A DNA stretch of 64,000 nt from Chryseobacterium sp. E1 (GCA_019203745.1 CP078104.1:1-64000); one strand, 5' to 3'. Shown: positions 49,155-58,899, numbered from the stretch's first letter. A program made the numbers and translations. The notes: generated by a model not told the origin, from the sequence alone.

Positions 49155-51657
49155 TAGTTTTTCTGTGCTGATAAAAAGTTTAAAAATAAACGTGCCGCCC
49201 CCACATTTCCGGCAGGCAGTTGCCTGAAAAACGCTAAAGGAGTATAAATAAAATTTCCTTTTCCGTATTTGGCATATAAAGTTGATCCCTGAAGAGGTTC
49301 TTCATCTGTATCGTGCATTTCAAAAAGCGGTTCATAGGCTGCATCCCATTGGGCAGGGAAATAGGCGCCACGCTCCTGTACCCAGCCTTTAAAATCATCC
49401 GTAGTAATTTTGTTCGGAAAGTTGAGTAGTTTATGATTGGGATTTAAAAACCTCACTTCTGCATTTTCTTCTGTTACCCGCTTATTGGCAATGCTGAAAT
49501 TATACATGCCTAATTTGTCAACAGTTGTATCCTGGTTGGTGTTGTACTGCATCACCAGATTACCTCCGGCTTTTGCATAAGACCATAGAAAAGGCATCCA
49601 GCGCCCCAGCTTTTTCTCCGTGTTATTGGCACGAACACCCAATACGATGGCATCATATTGTGACAGCTTGCTTTGACTGCCGTTTCCTCCGGATTCACCT
49701 GTGTTACCATAAAAATCTTCATCTTTCAGAATATCTACCTGGATCCCTGCAATACGCAGAAAATCAGGAATAAAATCACCTGCACCTTCTATATACCCCA
49801 CTTTTTAACCTTCGTCTGAATATCACCTTTCATTACGGTTACCGTTGCAGGCGTAAAATATTGCAAGGAGGGTAAATGCGGGTACTGAATTAATACCTGT
49901 TTTTTATTATAAGTGCCTCCATCTGCAACAAAATTGGCATCCATTTGTAAACGAGATGAATGTATTGCAGCAAGCTTAGTTTTTGGAATCACGTAATCTA
50001 TAGTGCTATCTTTTCCATTGAGTGAGTTTACATCGGTGCTTCCTATTCTCTCACCGTTGTACATCAGGTTCAGAATGCCTTTACTGAACTGTTTGCTTGA
50101 ATTAACCTTAACATTTAAACTCAAATGTAAATCTTCATTTTCTTTGACCACATAAAGAGGTTGTGTAAATTTCAGTTCCAATGCAGGAACAATGCGCAAG
50201 GCTTCTACCACATCACCACGCACCGGGTCTAATTTTTTGAAAGATAAAGGAAGTTTAACCTGAAACTTTTCTGAACCGATTTTTAAACCAAGCAAAACAT
50301 TCAGTGGTGATTCTGCTTCGGGTAAACCGATTAAAGTGTCATTTGGCACAGAGAAAACTCCTGAATTCGTAGGAGGTTTTGCCAGCCAGTAAGGTTCTGT
50401 GAGTGCTGCATCGGCAGGAATCTGAATTTTATGCTCTATGGTAATTAAAGAATCTTTTGAGAGTTCCCTGTTAACGCTTTCCGGTTGGCTCAGCCATTGT
50501 ACATTTTCTAAAATCACAGGATTCACAGCTCTTGAGATGAGATTTAACCTGAAACTGTAATCGTCTCCGGCAACTGCTTCAGCCTTATTGGTGACTACCT
50601 CACCCATAAATCCGGCACAGCTTAAAATAATATGGTCAAGAGATTTGATTTTATCTTTTTTCACTTCAGTATCTTTCAGGGCCATCACTTTTTTTTCGTA
50701 AAGCAAGCAAAGCAGGCAAACTCTGGTCAGGATTATTGAAATTGAAAGTTGAAATAATTTTATCTAATGCCTGGTCAATGTCTGCATTTCCTTCTGAAGT
50801 CCAGGTTCTGACAACTCCGTCAAAAAGTGTTGCTTTTGCAGGTTCGCCGATAACGTGGGCAAAGTATTCTGTTCTGATGCCGGCTACAGACTGTGTTCCT
50901 GCCCCTGGCTTTTATGTAAACTTCTGCTTAATCCTGCCAGTTCACCATATCCCATTCCCAGTTGTGCGTCATATTGGCCAACCGTGACCTTGAGTTGATT
51001 TTCAGCAGTCGTATTGACCCCGCCAAACCGGAAAGTATTCCATAATACACGTTTTGGTTGCCATGCATTTACAAATTTCAGCTGATTCGGGAAAGCGGTT
51101 TTATCACCTGCCAACTTAAAAGCTTTTTCTGCCACCACAGCCGAAGCCGCATGTTGCCCGTGGCCAGCCGCAGCAGTAGGAGGAAAACGACAAATGATAA
51201 CATCAGGGCGGAATTTGCGGATTACCCATACTACATCAGCTATAATGCTGTTTTCATCCCATTGTTTAAAGGTATCGGTCGTATTTTTAGAGAACCCGAA
51301 ATCAATCGCACGGGTAAAAAACTGTTGGGCGCCGTCTAACTTTCTTGCCTCTAAAAGCTCATGCGTTCTGATCAGGCCCAACGCAGCACCTTGCTCTGTA
51401 CCTAATAAATTCTGGCCTCCGTCACCTCTGGTTAAAGACAGATAGCCTGTTTCTACATTTTGATCGTTGATCAGCCAGGAAAGTAATCCTGTATTTTCAT
51501 CATCGGGATGAGCCGCAAGGTATAAAACTTTAGGAAGATGTTTAAGGGTTTTGAGTTCACGGTAAATGTCAGATGATTTGGAGGGCCGGACCTGCTGGGC
51601 CAAACAAAAAACCGTATTAAAGCCAAGAATAAATACAGTGCTTACTTTTTTGAACAT
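49154..51657 (-). CDS. Large PIG-L family deacetylase, secreted (frameshifted)
   Basis: Signal peptide MFKKVSTVFILGFNTVFCLAQQ, then the LmbE/PIG-L metal-dependent deacetylase with LAAHPDDENTG (catalytic AHPDD), TRGDGGQN, IRTHELLEARKLDG and AAGHGQHAAS. It is followed by about 300 residues of beta-rich domains and a C-terminal flavodoxin/GATase-like part (VGYIEGAGDFIPDFLRIAGIQVD... DAIVLGVRANN). Indels near 50890, 50700 and 49800; about 834 residues. PIG-L enzymes remove N-acetyl groups from sugars; with the adjacent symporter this suggests uptake of an amino-sugar product (inference). Confidence 0.82.
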
Positions 51658-51674
51658 TTAAATTTGCTTTGTGA

Positions 51675-51704
51675 CAAATATAAGTAAATCATCTTTCTTT
51701 CAAA
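51675..51704 (-). promoter_or_regulatory. Promoter of the PIG-L/symporter operon
   Basis: Minus-strand TTTG (51701-51704), 18 bases, TATATTTG (51675-51682). The PIG-L ATG follows within about 18 bases, so the leader is very short. Confidence 0.6.
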
Positions 51705-51868
51705 CATAAAAGAATCAGACTGTGAATTTCACAAAAAAGCTGCTTAAACCTGACCACAAAGTCACAAAAGTTTTTTTGAAGATCAAAGATTTTCATCTTA
51801 AGAATATTTCATTCTGTGATATTTCCTTATATTTTCTAAAGTATACTAAGTGTTGAAAAATAGAAAGA

Positions 51869-52038
51869 TTAACGCAAAGTTCATTGATAATTCCGTTTTA
51901 TTTTAGGTGGGCAAAGGGATGCGACTTTGTCGCTGATGAAGCGTAGGGATAAGCGTATGTTTCGGCGAATCAACGAAATTGATGCTATCCTTTGCTCCCT
52001 TAAAAATCAGCAACATCGCAAATAAAATCTTTGCGTCA
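51869..52038. repeat. MITE-like element with TTAACGCAAAG ends (copy 1)
   Basis: Starts TTAACGCAAAG and ends CTTTGCGTCAA. The interior contains GGGCAAAGGGATGCGACTTTGTCGCTGATGAAGCG-like sequence that recurs, inverted, in the element at 58900-59049. No open reading frame. Confidence 0.65.
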
Positions 52039-52103
52039 AAAAACACTCAAAATACATTAATCATCTGTATCAGCTCCCAACTTTTTATTTATACTCAAGC
52101 TTC

Positions 52104-52649
52104 TTATTCAGAATTGGTGTCAGCCACCTTCTTTTCTCTCTTTCTTTGAAGAATAAGGTGTGCGGCATCCAGCATTTTAATCAGATGAATGTAAGGCATC
52201 ACGATATTCCTTTCCGGGAGATTTTCATAGACGCCCATTGAGAAATAGACGATCCCGGATATAAAATAATCAAATTCTTTGAGGGTATATTCCCTGAATG
52301 CTTTTTTGAAAACCAGCAACGGATTCCGGTATTCCTTCTCCGAAAGCAGACCAAGAACCCACGGGGAAATCTTTTCAGTTTTGGCATCAACTGTCCATTT
52401 TCTTTCCTTCAGCATGATGAGATAACCTGCCCGGATCAGCGACCTCATCGACTGGTAAAACTCAAAGATCACCGCCAGATCTTCATTGATCCAGCTATTT
52501 CTTTTTACGGCATAATTCATTATGTTGCTGAGCCTTTCTTTGGAAACATCCAGCTCATTGAACTGAAAGAATGTTTCCATCAGTTGTAAGCCGGAGCGCT
52601 TCTTGTCTGCCCGAAACTGGGGAGCGAAATCTGTTTTTATCTTTTTCAT
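52104..52649 (-). CDS. Hypothetical helical protein (181 aa)
   Basis: Intact frame, ATG 52649 (MKKIKTDFAPQFRADKKRSGLQLMETFFQF). Rich in long amphipathic helices (NSWINEDLAVIFEFYQSMRSLIRAGYLIM; PLLVFKKAFREYTLKEFDYFISGIVYF) and a basic tail. No signal peptide or recognised domain. It stands alone, flanked by repeat elements on both sides. Function unknown. Confidence 0.55.
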   Translation of the reverse strand: MKKIKTDFAPQFRADKKRSGLQLMETFFQFNELDVSKERLSNIMNYAVKRNSWINEDLAVIFEFYQSMRSLIRAGYLIMLKERKWTVDAKTEKISPWVLGLLSEKEYRNPLLVFKKAFREYTLKEFDYFISGIVYFSMGVYENLPERNIVMPYIHLIKMLDAAHLILQRKREKKVADTNSE

Positions 52650-52681
52650 TGGTTGTATTTTTTATTATTGAAATTTTTCTT

Positions 52682-52808
52682 AACCATTAAGATTTTAAGG
52701 CTTTAAGGATTATTAATGGAATAGCTGAAGCTATTTTTTAAGCGCAATGCTTCATCCATCTTTGATGGATCTTAACTTTCCTTAAAACCTTCATTTTTCT
52801 TAATGGTT
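52682..52808. repeat. AACCATTAAGA inverted-repeat element (copy B)
   Basis: Outer arms AACCATTAAGA and TCTTAATGGTT are exact complements; inside are AATAGCT-GA-AGCTATT and a CATCCATC...GATGGATC hairpin. Related to the element at 31189-31305. The region 52809-53027 downstream holds nothing recognised apart from a short GTATC...GATAC hairpin. Confidence 0.6.
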
Positions 52809-53027
52809 TATATTTTTTCATGAGTTTGTATTTTGAATGCATGAAACCACCAGCCTACTGATGTAAGCTGAGTTGTATGGTAAATGATGAATAGAAATAA
52901 AATCTGTGTTCCCGTGAAAGCCCTGAAGCCGCAATGGATTGTACACTCCACTGTATCCTATCATGATACTTTATGTAGTGAAGCAGCTTAGAAAAATATG
53001 ATTGTAGAAAAGCAGAACAGCATGAAA

Positions 53028-53200
53028 TAAAAACGGCATGAGACTCTACAATATCCGTAATAGGGGTACTGGTATACCTTACACACAGATAAGAGAGCCC
53101 ACGCCTAGGTCGTGAGCTTCTTGCCTATTGTCTTGTGTGTTTAAAAATTACCAGTTTTCTATTACAAGATTCTAAGCAATAGCTTCTATTATTCTTTGAA
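53028..53200 (-). ncRNA. Structured small RNA with own promoter and terminator (6S-Flavo-like candidate)
   Basis: Minus-strand promoter TTTG (53235-53238), 20 bases, TAGCTTTG (53207-53214) predicts a start near 53200. The transcript folds into one long interrupted hairpin: GTAATAG with CTATTAC (outer), CTGGTA with TACCAG, ACACACA with TGTGTGT, and CCACG with CGTG(G) at the tip, spanning 53057-53165. CGGAT...ATGCCG then TTTTTATT ends it near 53028. The size (about 170 nt), internal loops and strong housekeeping promoter resemble 6S RNA; the 6S-Flavo identity is a guess, the RNA itself is well supported. Confidence 0.6.
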
Positions 53201-53308
53201 GTATCGCAAAGCTACTTTATTGTAGCTTATTGGGCAAATGTAAGAATATTTTGATTATTGCGCACAAAAAACCGCATTATTTTTTTCTCTTTCTCTTAAT
53301 TTGTTTTA

Positions 53309-53557
53309 ATGGACGAAGAAAACGAAGTAACTATTGCCATCTGTAAATACATTTATACCAACTGGGTTTCGAAAGCTAAGTCGCAGAGAGACTTTGCATC
53401 TAAATGTGACATAGAAGAAAGCACTGTTAGGAAAATTAAAAATATTGCTCTAGGAACGGCAAAGACAGAATACAATATGTCTATAAAAACTCTAGCAAAA
53501 ATTTGTCGAAAGAAAGAAATTACTTTAGAAGAATTTTTTAGAAATATACAAAAGTAA
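53309..53557 (+). CDS. XRE-like helix-turn-helix regulator
   Basis: Intact 82-residue protein with a lambda-repressor-type domain: KSQRDFASKCDIEESTVRKIKNIALGTA and SIKTLAKICRKKEITLEEFF. No second domain. It opens an AT-rich stretch with two further genes on the same strand, and probably regulates them. Divergent from the structured RNA. Confidence 0.7.
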   Translation: MDEENEVTIAICKYIYTNWVSKAKSQRDFASKCDIEESTVRKIKNIALGTAKTEYNMSIKTLAKICRKKEITLEEFFRNIQK

Positions 53558-53628
53558 TCCCGATGTGAGTCAGAGTCATTGTTTTTAGGAACATACTGAT
53601 TAAACATTAACAAATTACAATTTATAAT

Positions 53629-54358
53629 ATGCAACATTGCCGATTATGTAGATTAGAAAAAAATTAGTAAAAAAATCACATATACCCTGATTTTTTATAT
53701 AAAGATTTGTACGACAAAAATCACAAAATCATCAAAGTTTCTACAGACGAAATTATTAAAAATAATCCTAAAATCAGTAAAGCATCATCAGGTGTTTATG
53801 AAGGAAATTTACTATGTTCCGATTGTGAAAGCAAAATAATCAGTGGAAACTATGAAACTTATCTTGCTGATATAATTTCAGGAAAAAATAAAAATATAAA
53901 ATGTACACAAGAAATATCAGGAGAAGTTCAAACTATAAAAATAGATAACCTAGATTACAAAAGGTTTAAAAATTTTTTCCTTTCAATATTATTTAGGGCA
54001 GACATTTGCTCTTTTGAAGAATTTAATGATGTTAACCTCGGACCTTATCATGAAAAAAATTAGAAAAATTGTTTACGAAAATTTAACTACAACTGATTTA
54101 GAATTCCAATTAAACATATTCAAACTTGATAAAAAATCAGAATTCAACCAATTAATAGTTCAGCCTTTTAAAAGTAAACTGGAGACAGAAACTTGTTATT
54201 CTTTCCTCCTAAAGGATTACTTAATTATAATTAATTTCAAAGAGAATAAAACATCTAAATTAATGAAAGAAAATAGGCTTAAGCAAAGTGGCCAAATAGT
54301 TATACCCATAATACCTAAAAGTACAGAAAAAAGTTTATCCTTACATATATGGATTTAA
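53629..54358 (+). CDS. CxxC zinc-finger (HNH-like) protein of unknown function (frameshifted)
   Basis: Starts MQHCRLCRLEKKLVKKSHIYPDFLYKDLYDKNHK (indels near 53685), with a second cysteine pair in LLCSDCESKI about 60 residues on, a layout seen in HNH/treble-clef-type proteins (CxxC...SHIxPxFLYK...CxxC). The C-terminal half (FQLNIFKLDKKSEFNQLIV, CYSFLLKDYLIIINF) is alpha/beta and unrecognised. A further indel near 54060 joins the halves; about 243 residues. Codon use is much more AT-rich than in flanking genes, suggesting transfer. Confidence 0.5.
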
Positions 54359-54421
54359 TTTAAAATGACTTGACAGTATTTACATTTAAAAATACTAATA
54401 GAACAAATTCAAAAACAAATC

Positions 54422-55431
54422 ATGGATATTGAAGAAAATGAAAATTTAAGAATAGCAATTAATGAAATAATTGACAATCAAGGTTTAAATCTCATCGAAT
54501 TATCAAAAAAATGAAACTTCAAATGAAACTGAATTTGTTGTAATAAATACAATTACAAAAGGAATATATAGGTCAGAAGATAGTTATATAGGAGTTTTTT
54601 TAAATTTTGTAAATGAAAATAGCTATCCGGAAGGCTTAAAAAAACATTAAGAAAAAAATATAAAATTGAAAATATTTATGAAGGTGAAAAATATGCTTTG
54701 TGTCTTTCAAATAATAATATTTATACTTTCCGTATAGAACTTTACAAGAAACTTTTTGATATAATAAATTCAATTGACACCTTTATTTCAATTGAAACTC
54801 AGGAAATGCTTATTGCAAATGAGGATAAGAATACATTAAGTGCTTTAATAATAAAAACCAACATTGCAAGTTTTATGCTTTCTGGATTGTTAGGTGATGA
54901 TTATGAGGAAGAAGAAAGAGTTTTATTGAGTGAAAAGCTCGAAAAATCTAGGCCATTTTTTGATTTCAAAGCACCAATAAATTTTGAATGGAATAAGTTA
55001 GTTGGAGATAAAGATAGACAATTTGAACGTATCTGCGAGCTACTTTTACAAAAAGAAAAAAATATTTCTCGAATTATTCCAATAGGAAAACTCGAGCATC
55101 AGATAGAGGAAGAGACTTCGAAGTTTATGAAAAAGTTGAGTCTTTTGGAAATGGAGAGGAAAAAAATGGTTAGTCCAATGCAAATTTTCAGAGAATAGTA
55201 TTTCTCCAAATCATATTTCAGGTTGGACAGACAGAGTAATTGAGCATAATTATTATGGATTCTGGCTAATGACCAATAATGACATAACCCTAGTCTATTT
55301 GACCAATTTAAAGATGTTGAGAAAATGAAAAGTTTAACATCAAAACCAAATTTTGGCAAAGAAGTGACTTTTATGTAAAATTAAATGTACATTCTGAAAT
55401 TTTTACTAAAAATGATATTTTTGAACTTTAA
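54422..55431 (+). CDS. Mrr-like PD-(D/E)xK restriction endonuclease family protein (frameshifted)
   Basis: N-terminal about 200 residues are unrecognised and helical (MDIEENENLRIAINEIIDNQGLNLIEL...). The C-terminal domain reads WNKLVGDKDRQFERICELLLQKE, then after repair TRASDRGRDFEV and KKWLVQCKFS: the Asp and QxK of a PD-(D/E)xK nuclease, with the helix ISPNHISGWTDRVIEHNY after it, as in Mrr/type IV restriction enzymes. Indels near 54510, 54640, 55088, 55295 and 55325; end FTKNDIFEL at 55431; about 337 residues. Very AT-rich. Likely part of a defence module with the preceding genes. Confidence 0.6.
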
Positions 55432-55543
55432 AAAAAACTACCCACTCTCCGAAGTCTCCTGACTTTGGAACAACTTTAAAGATAATGGTCTTATTTACTA
55501 GGCTCAAAATCAGAAAAATTTGTATATGAAAAATCAAAATAAA

Positions 55544-55577
55544 AAAATGCCGGATATTTTCCATATCCGGCATTTTA
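55544..55577. terminator. Terminator at the end of the AT-rich island
   Basis: AAAATGCCGGATA, short loop, TATCCGGCATTTT: a 13-bp stem with A/T flanks. Confidence 0.85.
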
Positions 55578-55595
55578 TAATATTAAACTATTGAT

Positions 55596-55660
55596 CTATT
55601 TTGCCTTATTGGCTAATCGCTTGCTGATGGTGCTTACAAACTCCTTTGAAACGCCAAATA
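55596..55660 (-). pseudogene. 3' fragment of a Crp/Fnr gene
   Basis: Reads FGVSKEFVSTISKRLANKAK then stop on the minus strand, nearly identical in protein and DNA to the C-terminus of the intact Crp/Fnr gene at 56283-56873 (GVSKEFVSTIRKRLANKEKQK). Upstream of residue -20 the similarity ends abruptly. It lies downstream of ridA, so a Crp-RidA unit may once have been duplicated or cut by insertion of the neighbouring island. Confidence 0.6.
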
Positions 55661-55661
55661 A

Positions 55662-55687
55662 GTCCTTTTGTCTTAAAACGAAAGGAC
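55662..55687 (-). terminator. Hairpin downstream of ridA
   Basis: GTCCTTT (55662-55668) pairs with AAAGGAC (55681-55687) and on the minus strand is followed by TTATTT. Confidence 0.5.
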
Positions 55688-55708
55688 CGAAAATTCAAGA
55701 CTGGAAAC

Positions 55709-56098
55709 TCATACAGTTGCCACAATTTTAATTTCGACAAGCTGTCCCGGCAATGCAAGCCCACTTACTCCAACCATTGTGCTGGCTACAGCTTCAGGAT
55801 TATCGTAAAATTCTGTTTTGAAATTTTTCTTGCCTCAAATGCCGTCGTCATATCCATTGCATAGATAACTTCTTCCACCACATTTTCCATCGTCATATCA
55901 TACCTTGACAATAATTCTTTAATATTTGCATAAGTTTGTTTCATTTGTGCTTCCATTCCTTCTGCCAATTCGCCTTTTTGTTGTGACCCAACTGACCGGA
56001 AATCCAAACGGTGTTTCCTTTTTTACCGCCTGGGCATATCCATAAATACCTTCCCAAGGCATTCCAAAACCTTCTGCTTTTTTGTTTTCCTGTACCAT
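55709..56098 (-). CDS. RidA family protein (YjgF-like, frameshifted)
   Basis: MVQENKKAEGFGMPWEGIYGYAQAVKKGNTVWISGQLGHNKKGEL at the start, then EAQMKQTYANIKELLSRYDMTMENVVEEVIYAMDM and the C-terminal NPEAVASTMVGVSGLALPGQLVEIKIVATV. These are Rid/YjgF trimer features; the arginine of true RidA imine deaminases near the end is replaced, so it belongs to another Rid subgroup. Indels near 56015, 55975 and 55815; about 130 residues. -7 box TACATTTG (56124-56131) lies 26 bases upstream. Confidence 0.75.
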
Positions 56099-56194
56099 TT
56101 TTTTATTGTTTAAATTAATAAGACAAATGTAGAACGGATAAAAATCTTAGAAATTTAACTGGTTTAATAAATGATTTTTTCTTTTACTCTAAAT

Positions 56195-56235
56195 AAGAAA
56201 GGTGGTTTACACGTTCTGTATAAACCACCTTTCTT
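56195..56235. terminator. Terminator of the Crp/Fnr gene
   Basis: AAGAAAGGTGGTTTA, loop, TAAACCACCTTTCTT: a 15-bp perfect stem. Confidence 0.85.
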
Positions 56236-56282
56236 ATTTTTATTTTTCACAGCTGCTCCAGGAGATGAAAATTTTCTATGTA

Positions 56283-56873
56283 TTATTTTTGTTTCTCTTT
56301 ATTCGCTAATCGTTTCCTGATGGTGCTTACAAACTCCTTAGAAACGCCAAGGTACGATGCAATATAATATTGCGCCACACGCTGCGGAATGGTAGGATAC
56401 ACCCTGATAAATTCCAGATAACGGTCTGTAGCAGGTTGAGAAATGGTGTTAACCAGTCGGTTTTGAAGCGTCACCACATACCGCTGCATCATCAGCCGGA
56501 ATGCTCTTTCAAACTTCGGAACCTTCTGCATCAGTTCCTCTTTGGTTTCCGGATTCAACATATAAATTTCGGTGTCTTCCAGGGCTTCTATAAAAATCTT
56601 CGAGGGCGTTCTATTATTAAAAGAGTCAATATCGGTAATCCACCAATCTTCAACCGCAAACAGAAGGGTTACTTCAAAACCGTTTTCATCCAGATAATAC
56701 GTTCGTACACAGCCTTCTTTTATAAACCCTTCAAATTGACAAACCTCTCCTGCACGTAGAAGATGTGTTTTCTTCGGGAACTTCTGAAGCGTCAGCAAAC
56801 CTTCATATATATTTTCTTCTTCCGGGGTCAGGATCACAAATCGTGAGATGTTTTTGATAATATTTTGAAACAT
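56283..56873 (-). CDS. Crp/Fnr family transcriptional regulator
   Basis: Intact 196-residue regulator. Beta-roll (KKTHLLRAGEVCQFEGFIKEGCVRTYYLDENGFEVTLLFAVEDWWITD), dimer helix, and helix-turn-helix VAQYYIASYLGVSKEFVSTIRKRLA. Typical of the many Bacteroidota Crp-like proteins that respond to unknown small molecules. It is divergent from an alpha/beta hydrolase gene and convergent in direction with ridA, both possible targets. A 3' fragment of a near-identical gene lies at 55596. Confidence 0.88.
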   Translation of the reverse strand: MFQNIIKNISRFVILTPEEENIYEGLLTLQKFPKKTHLLRAGEVCQFEGFIKEGCVRTYYLDENGFEVTLLFAVEDWWITDIDSFNNRTPSKIFIEALEDTEIYMLNPETKEELMQKVPKFERAFRLMMQRYVVTLQNRLVNTISQPATDRYLEFIRVYPTIPQRVAQYYIASYLGVSKEFVSTIRKRLANKEKQK

Positions 56874-57075
56874 ACATTTATTTTACAGCCGCAAATTAGA
56901 AAAAGCCTGTAAAATTCATAGTTCAGAAGCTATTTCATGATCCAAAAATGTTAAGATTTAATGATGATCTGAAGAAAAGATTGGATCAGAAAGTAAATTA
57001 AACTACCCAAACAAAAAAATGTTGTCAATAGGTACGAAATTAAACTAGATTAATTTCAGTGAAAGTGAACTGTCC

Positions 57076-57083
57076 TACATTTG
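57076..57083 (+). promoter_or_regulatory. -7 box of the alpha/beta hydrolase gene
   Basis: TACATTTG matches the -7 consensus; TTTC stands about 19 bases upstream. The same TACATTTG box occurs in front of ridA (minus strand). Confidence 0.45.
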
Positions 57084-57148
57084 CTAAAGAATTAAGACAA
57101 CAAAAAATTATAAAATAAAATATTCATTAACATTAAAAATTTAAAACT

Positions 57149-57967
57149 ATGAGCACATTTACATTAAAAGACGGAACAGAGATTTTTATAAAGACCAGGG
57201 AGCAGGACCTGTATTGATGTTTCACCACGGATGGCCGCTATCATCAGACGATTGGGATGCACAGGTTATCTTTTTCTTACAGAGAGGGTACAGGGTAATT
57301 TCCCATGACAGAAGAGGCCACGGCCGTTCAAGCCAGAACATCTACAATCACACCATAGAGCAATATGCTTCTGACGCTGCAGAACTTGTAGAATTCCTTG
57401 ATTTGAAAGATGTGGTACACATAGGACACTCTACAGGAGGTGGTGAAGTGATCCGATATGTACATAAATATGCCAACGGCAGAGCAAAAAAGCAGTTTTA
57501 ATCAGTGCTGTTCCACCAGTAATGGTAAAAGTGAAAACAATCCTGACGGGGTTCCAATGGAAGTTTTTGATGGGATCAGAGAGCAAACTTTGAATAACAG
57601 AAACCAGTTTTATTTTGATCTGACTTTCCCTTTCTACGGATACAACAGAGAAGGTGCCAATGTAAAAGACGGTGTACAAAGAAACTGGTGGAGACAAGGA
57701 ATGATGGGTGGTATTGTAGCTCATTATGAGGGAATCAAAGCATTTTCTGAAACTGATTTCACTGAAGATCTGAAAGCGGTGGATATTCCGGTTTTGGTGC
57801 TTCATGGTGAAGATGATCAGATTGTACCTATCGAAAATTCTGCTATAAAATCTGCCAAACTATTGAAAAACGGAAAATTGATTACGTATCCCGGTTTTCC
57901 TCACGGAATGCCCACTACGGAACACAAAACAATTAATAAAGATCTTTTAGAATTTATTGAAGCTTAA
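57149..57967 (+). CDS. Alpha/beta hydrolase, non-haem chloroperoxidase/arylesterase-like (frameshifted)
   Basis: MSTFTLKDGTEIFYKDQGAGPVLMFHHGWPLSSDDWDAQ, then RRGHGRS, the nucleophile elbow GHSTGGGEV, the acid in LVLHGEDDQIVP and the histidine in PGFPHGMPTTE. That is the complete Ser-Asp-His triad of the chloroperoxidase/esterase group. Indels near 57190 and 57495; repaired length is about 273 residues. Cytosolic, no signal peptide. Substrate unknown; divergent from a Crp/Fnr regulator and followed by a strong terminator. Confidence 0.85.
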
Positions 57968-57982
57968 TAAAAAGCAATATAA

Positions 57983-58013
57983 AAAGAGATGAATCAAACT
58001 GATTCATCTCTTT
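57983..58013 (+). terminator. Terminator of the alpha/beta hydrolase gene
   Basis: AAAGAGATGAATCA, three-base loop, TGATTCATCTCTTT: a 14-bp perfect stem. Confidence 0.85.
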
Positions 58014-58070
58014 ATGTTTAGAGTACTTTCAAAGCAATGATTTTATTTACCGGCTCTGCTCTACGGTTTT

Positions 58071-58694
58071 GCGCCTTGCTCAGCCGGTGCTTTCTGTAGA
58101 ATTTGTATGGCTCCGGTCGCCGTATTTCCGTAAAGCTGAATATAAATATCATCGCCATTTGGTCTTCTTATGACATACACTTTTACGGGTTCATTCCAAT
58201 AATCTATAGATCCTTCTTCGCCAAAGTATTTGGCTTCTTCTTTATTCTGTCAAGCTCTTGCTGAGCAACTTTACCATCAAATATTTTTACACCACCTACT
58301 TTTGTAATCGCATCATCATAGCTTTTCAGAAAATAGGGTAACGACCAGTCTTCTGTATTGCTTTTTTCGTTGATTATGTACGTTTTCCAAACTTTTCCTT
58401 CTATTGGTGTCATTATGCCGTTAAGTGGAAAAAACAGCATGTCATAACTTCTTTGTACCGGTTTGTTCTGAGATTCCAGTCCTTTGGGAAAGCTGAAAAA
58501 GGCAGTTCACCCACTTCAGCGTTGGAAACCGGTATGGAGTTGATATCAAATTGAGCAGTTCCTCCCGGAGATTTTTCTACAGCTGTGGTATTATCTACTG
58601 CGACAGTATCCTTTGCTTCTGTTTTCTGTTCAGTCTTTTTGTTACAGGCAGCAAGCAAGGCGCCCATTGATAGAATAATCAGTGTCTTCTTCAT
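58071..58694 (-). CDS. Envelope lipoprotein of unknown function (frameshifted)
   Basis: Signal peptide and lipobox MKKTLIILSMGALLAACNKK, a polar linker, then FDINSIPVSNAEVGELPFSAFPKDWN and FFPLNGIMTPIEGKVWKTYIINEKS, YDDAITKVGGVKIFDGKVAQQELDRI, VYVIRRPNGDDIYIQLYGN. The latter segments resemble the domain that often precedes OmpA-like domains in Bacteroidota and Proteobacteria lipoproteins, but no OmpA domain follows. Indels near 58440 and 58225; about 208 residues. Outer-membrane or periplasmic location expected. Confidence 0.65.
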
Positions 58695-58899
58695 TTTAAT
58701 AAATTTAGTTTTTGGGTGTATAATTTTTTAAAAATAGTGAATGGTTATACAGCAAGAATCCTTCTTCATCAGAATTGTTCTGTATAATTTTATACTGCAC
58801 TATTTTGCGGCTCTAACTTACAAATAAAATGCGAATGTAAATTCCTTAGTTTTAAGGATTTTAATGATTAAAAAGATAATATACTGATGATATAATTTT

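Noticed and set aside
53028..53165. Retron msr-msd RNA
   Set aside because: Long hairpin, but no reverse transcriptase lies nearby; promoter and terminator fit a stand-alone RNA.
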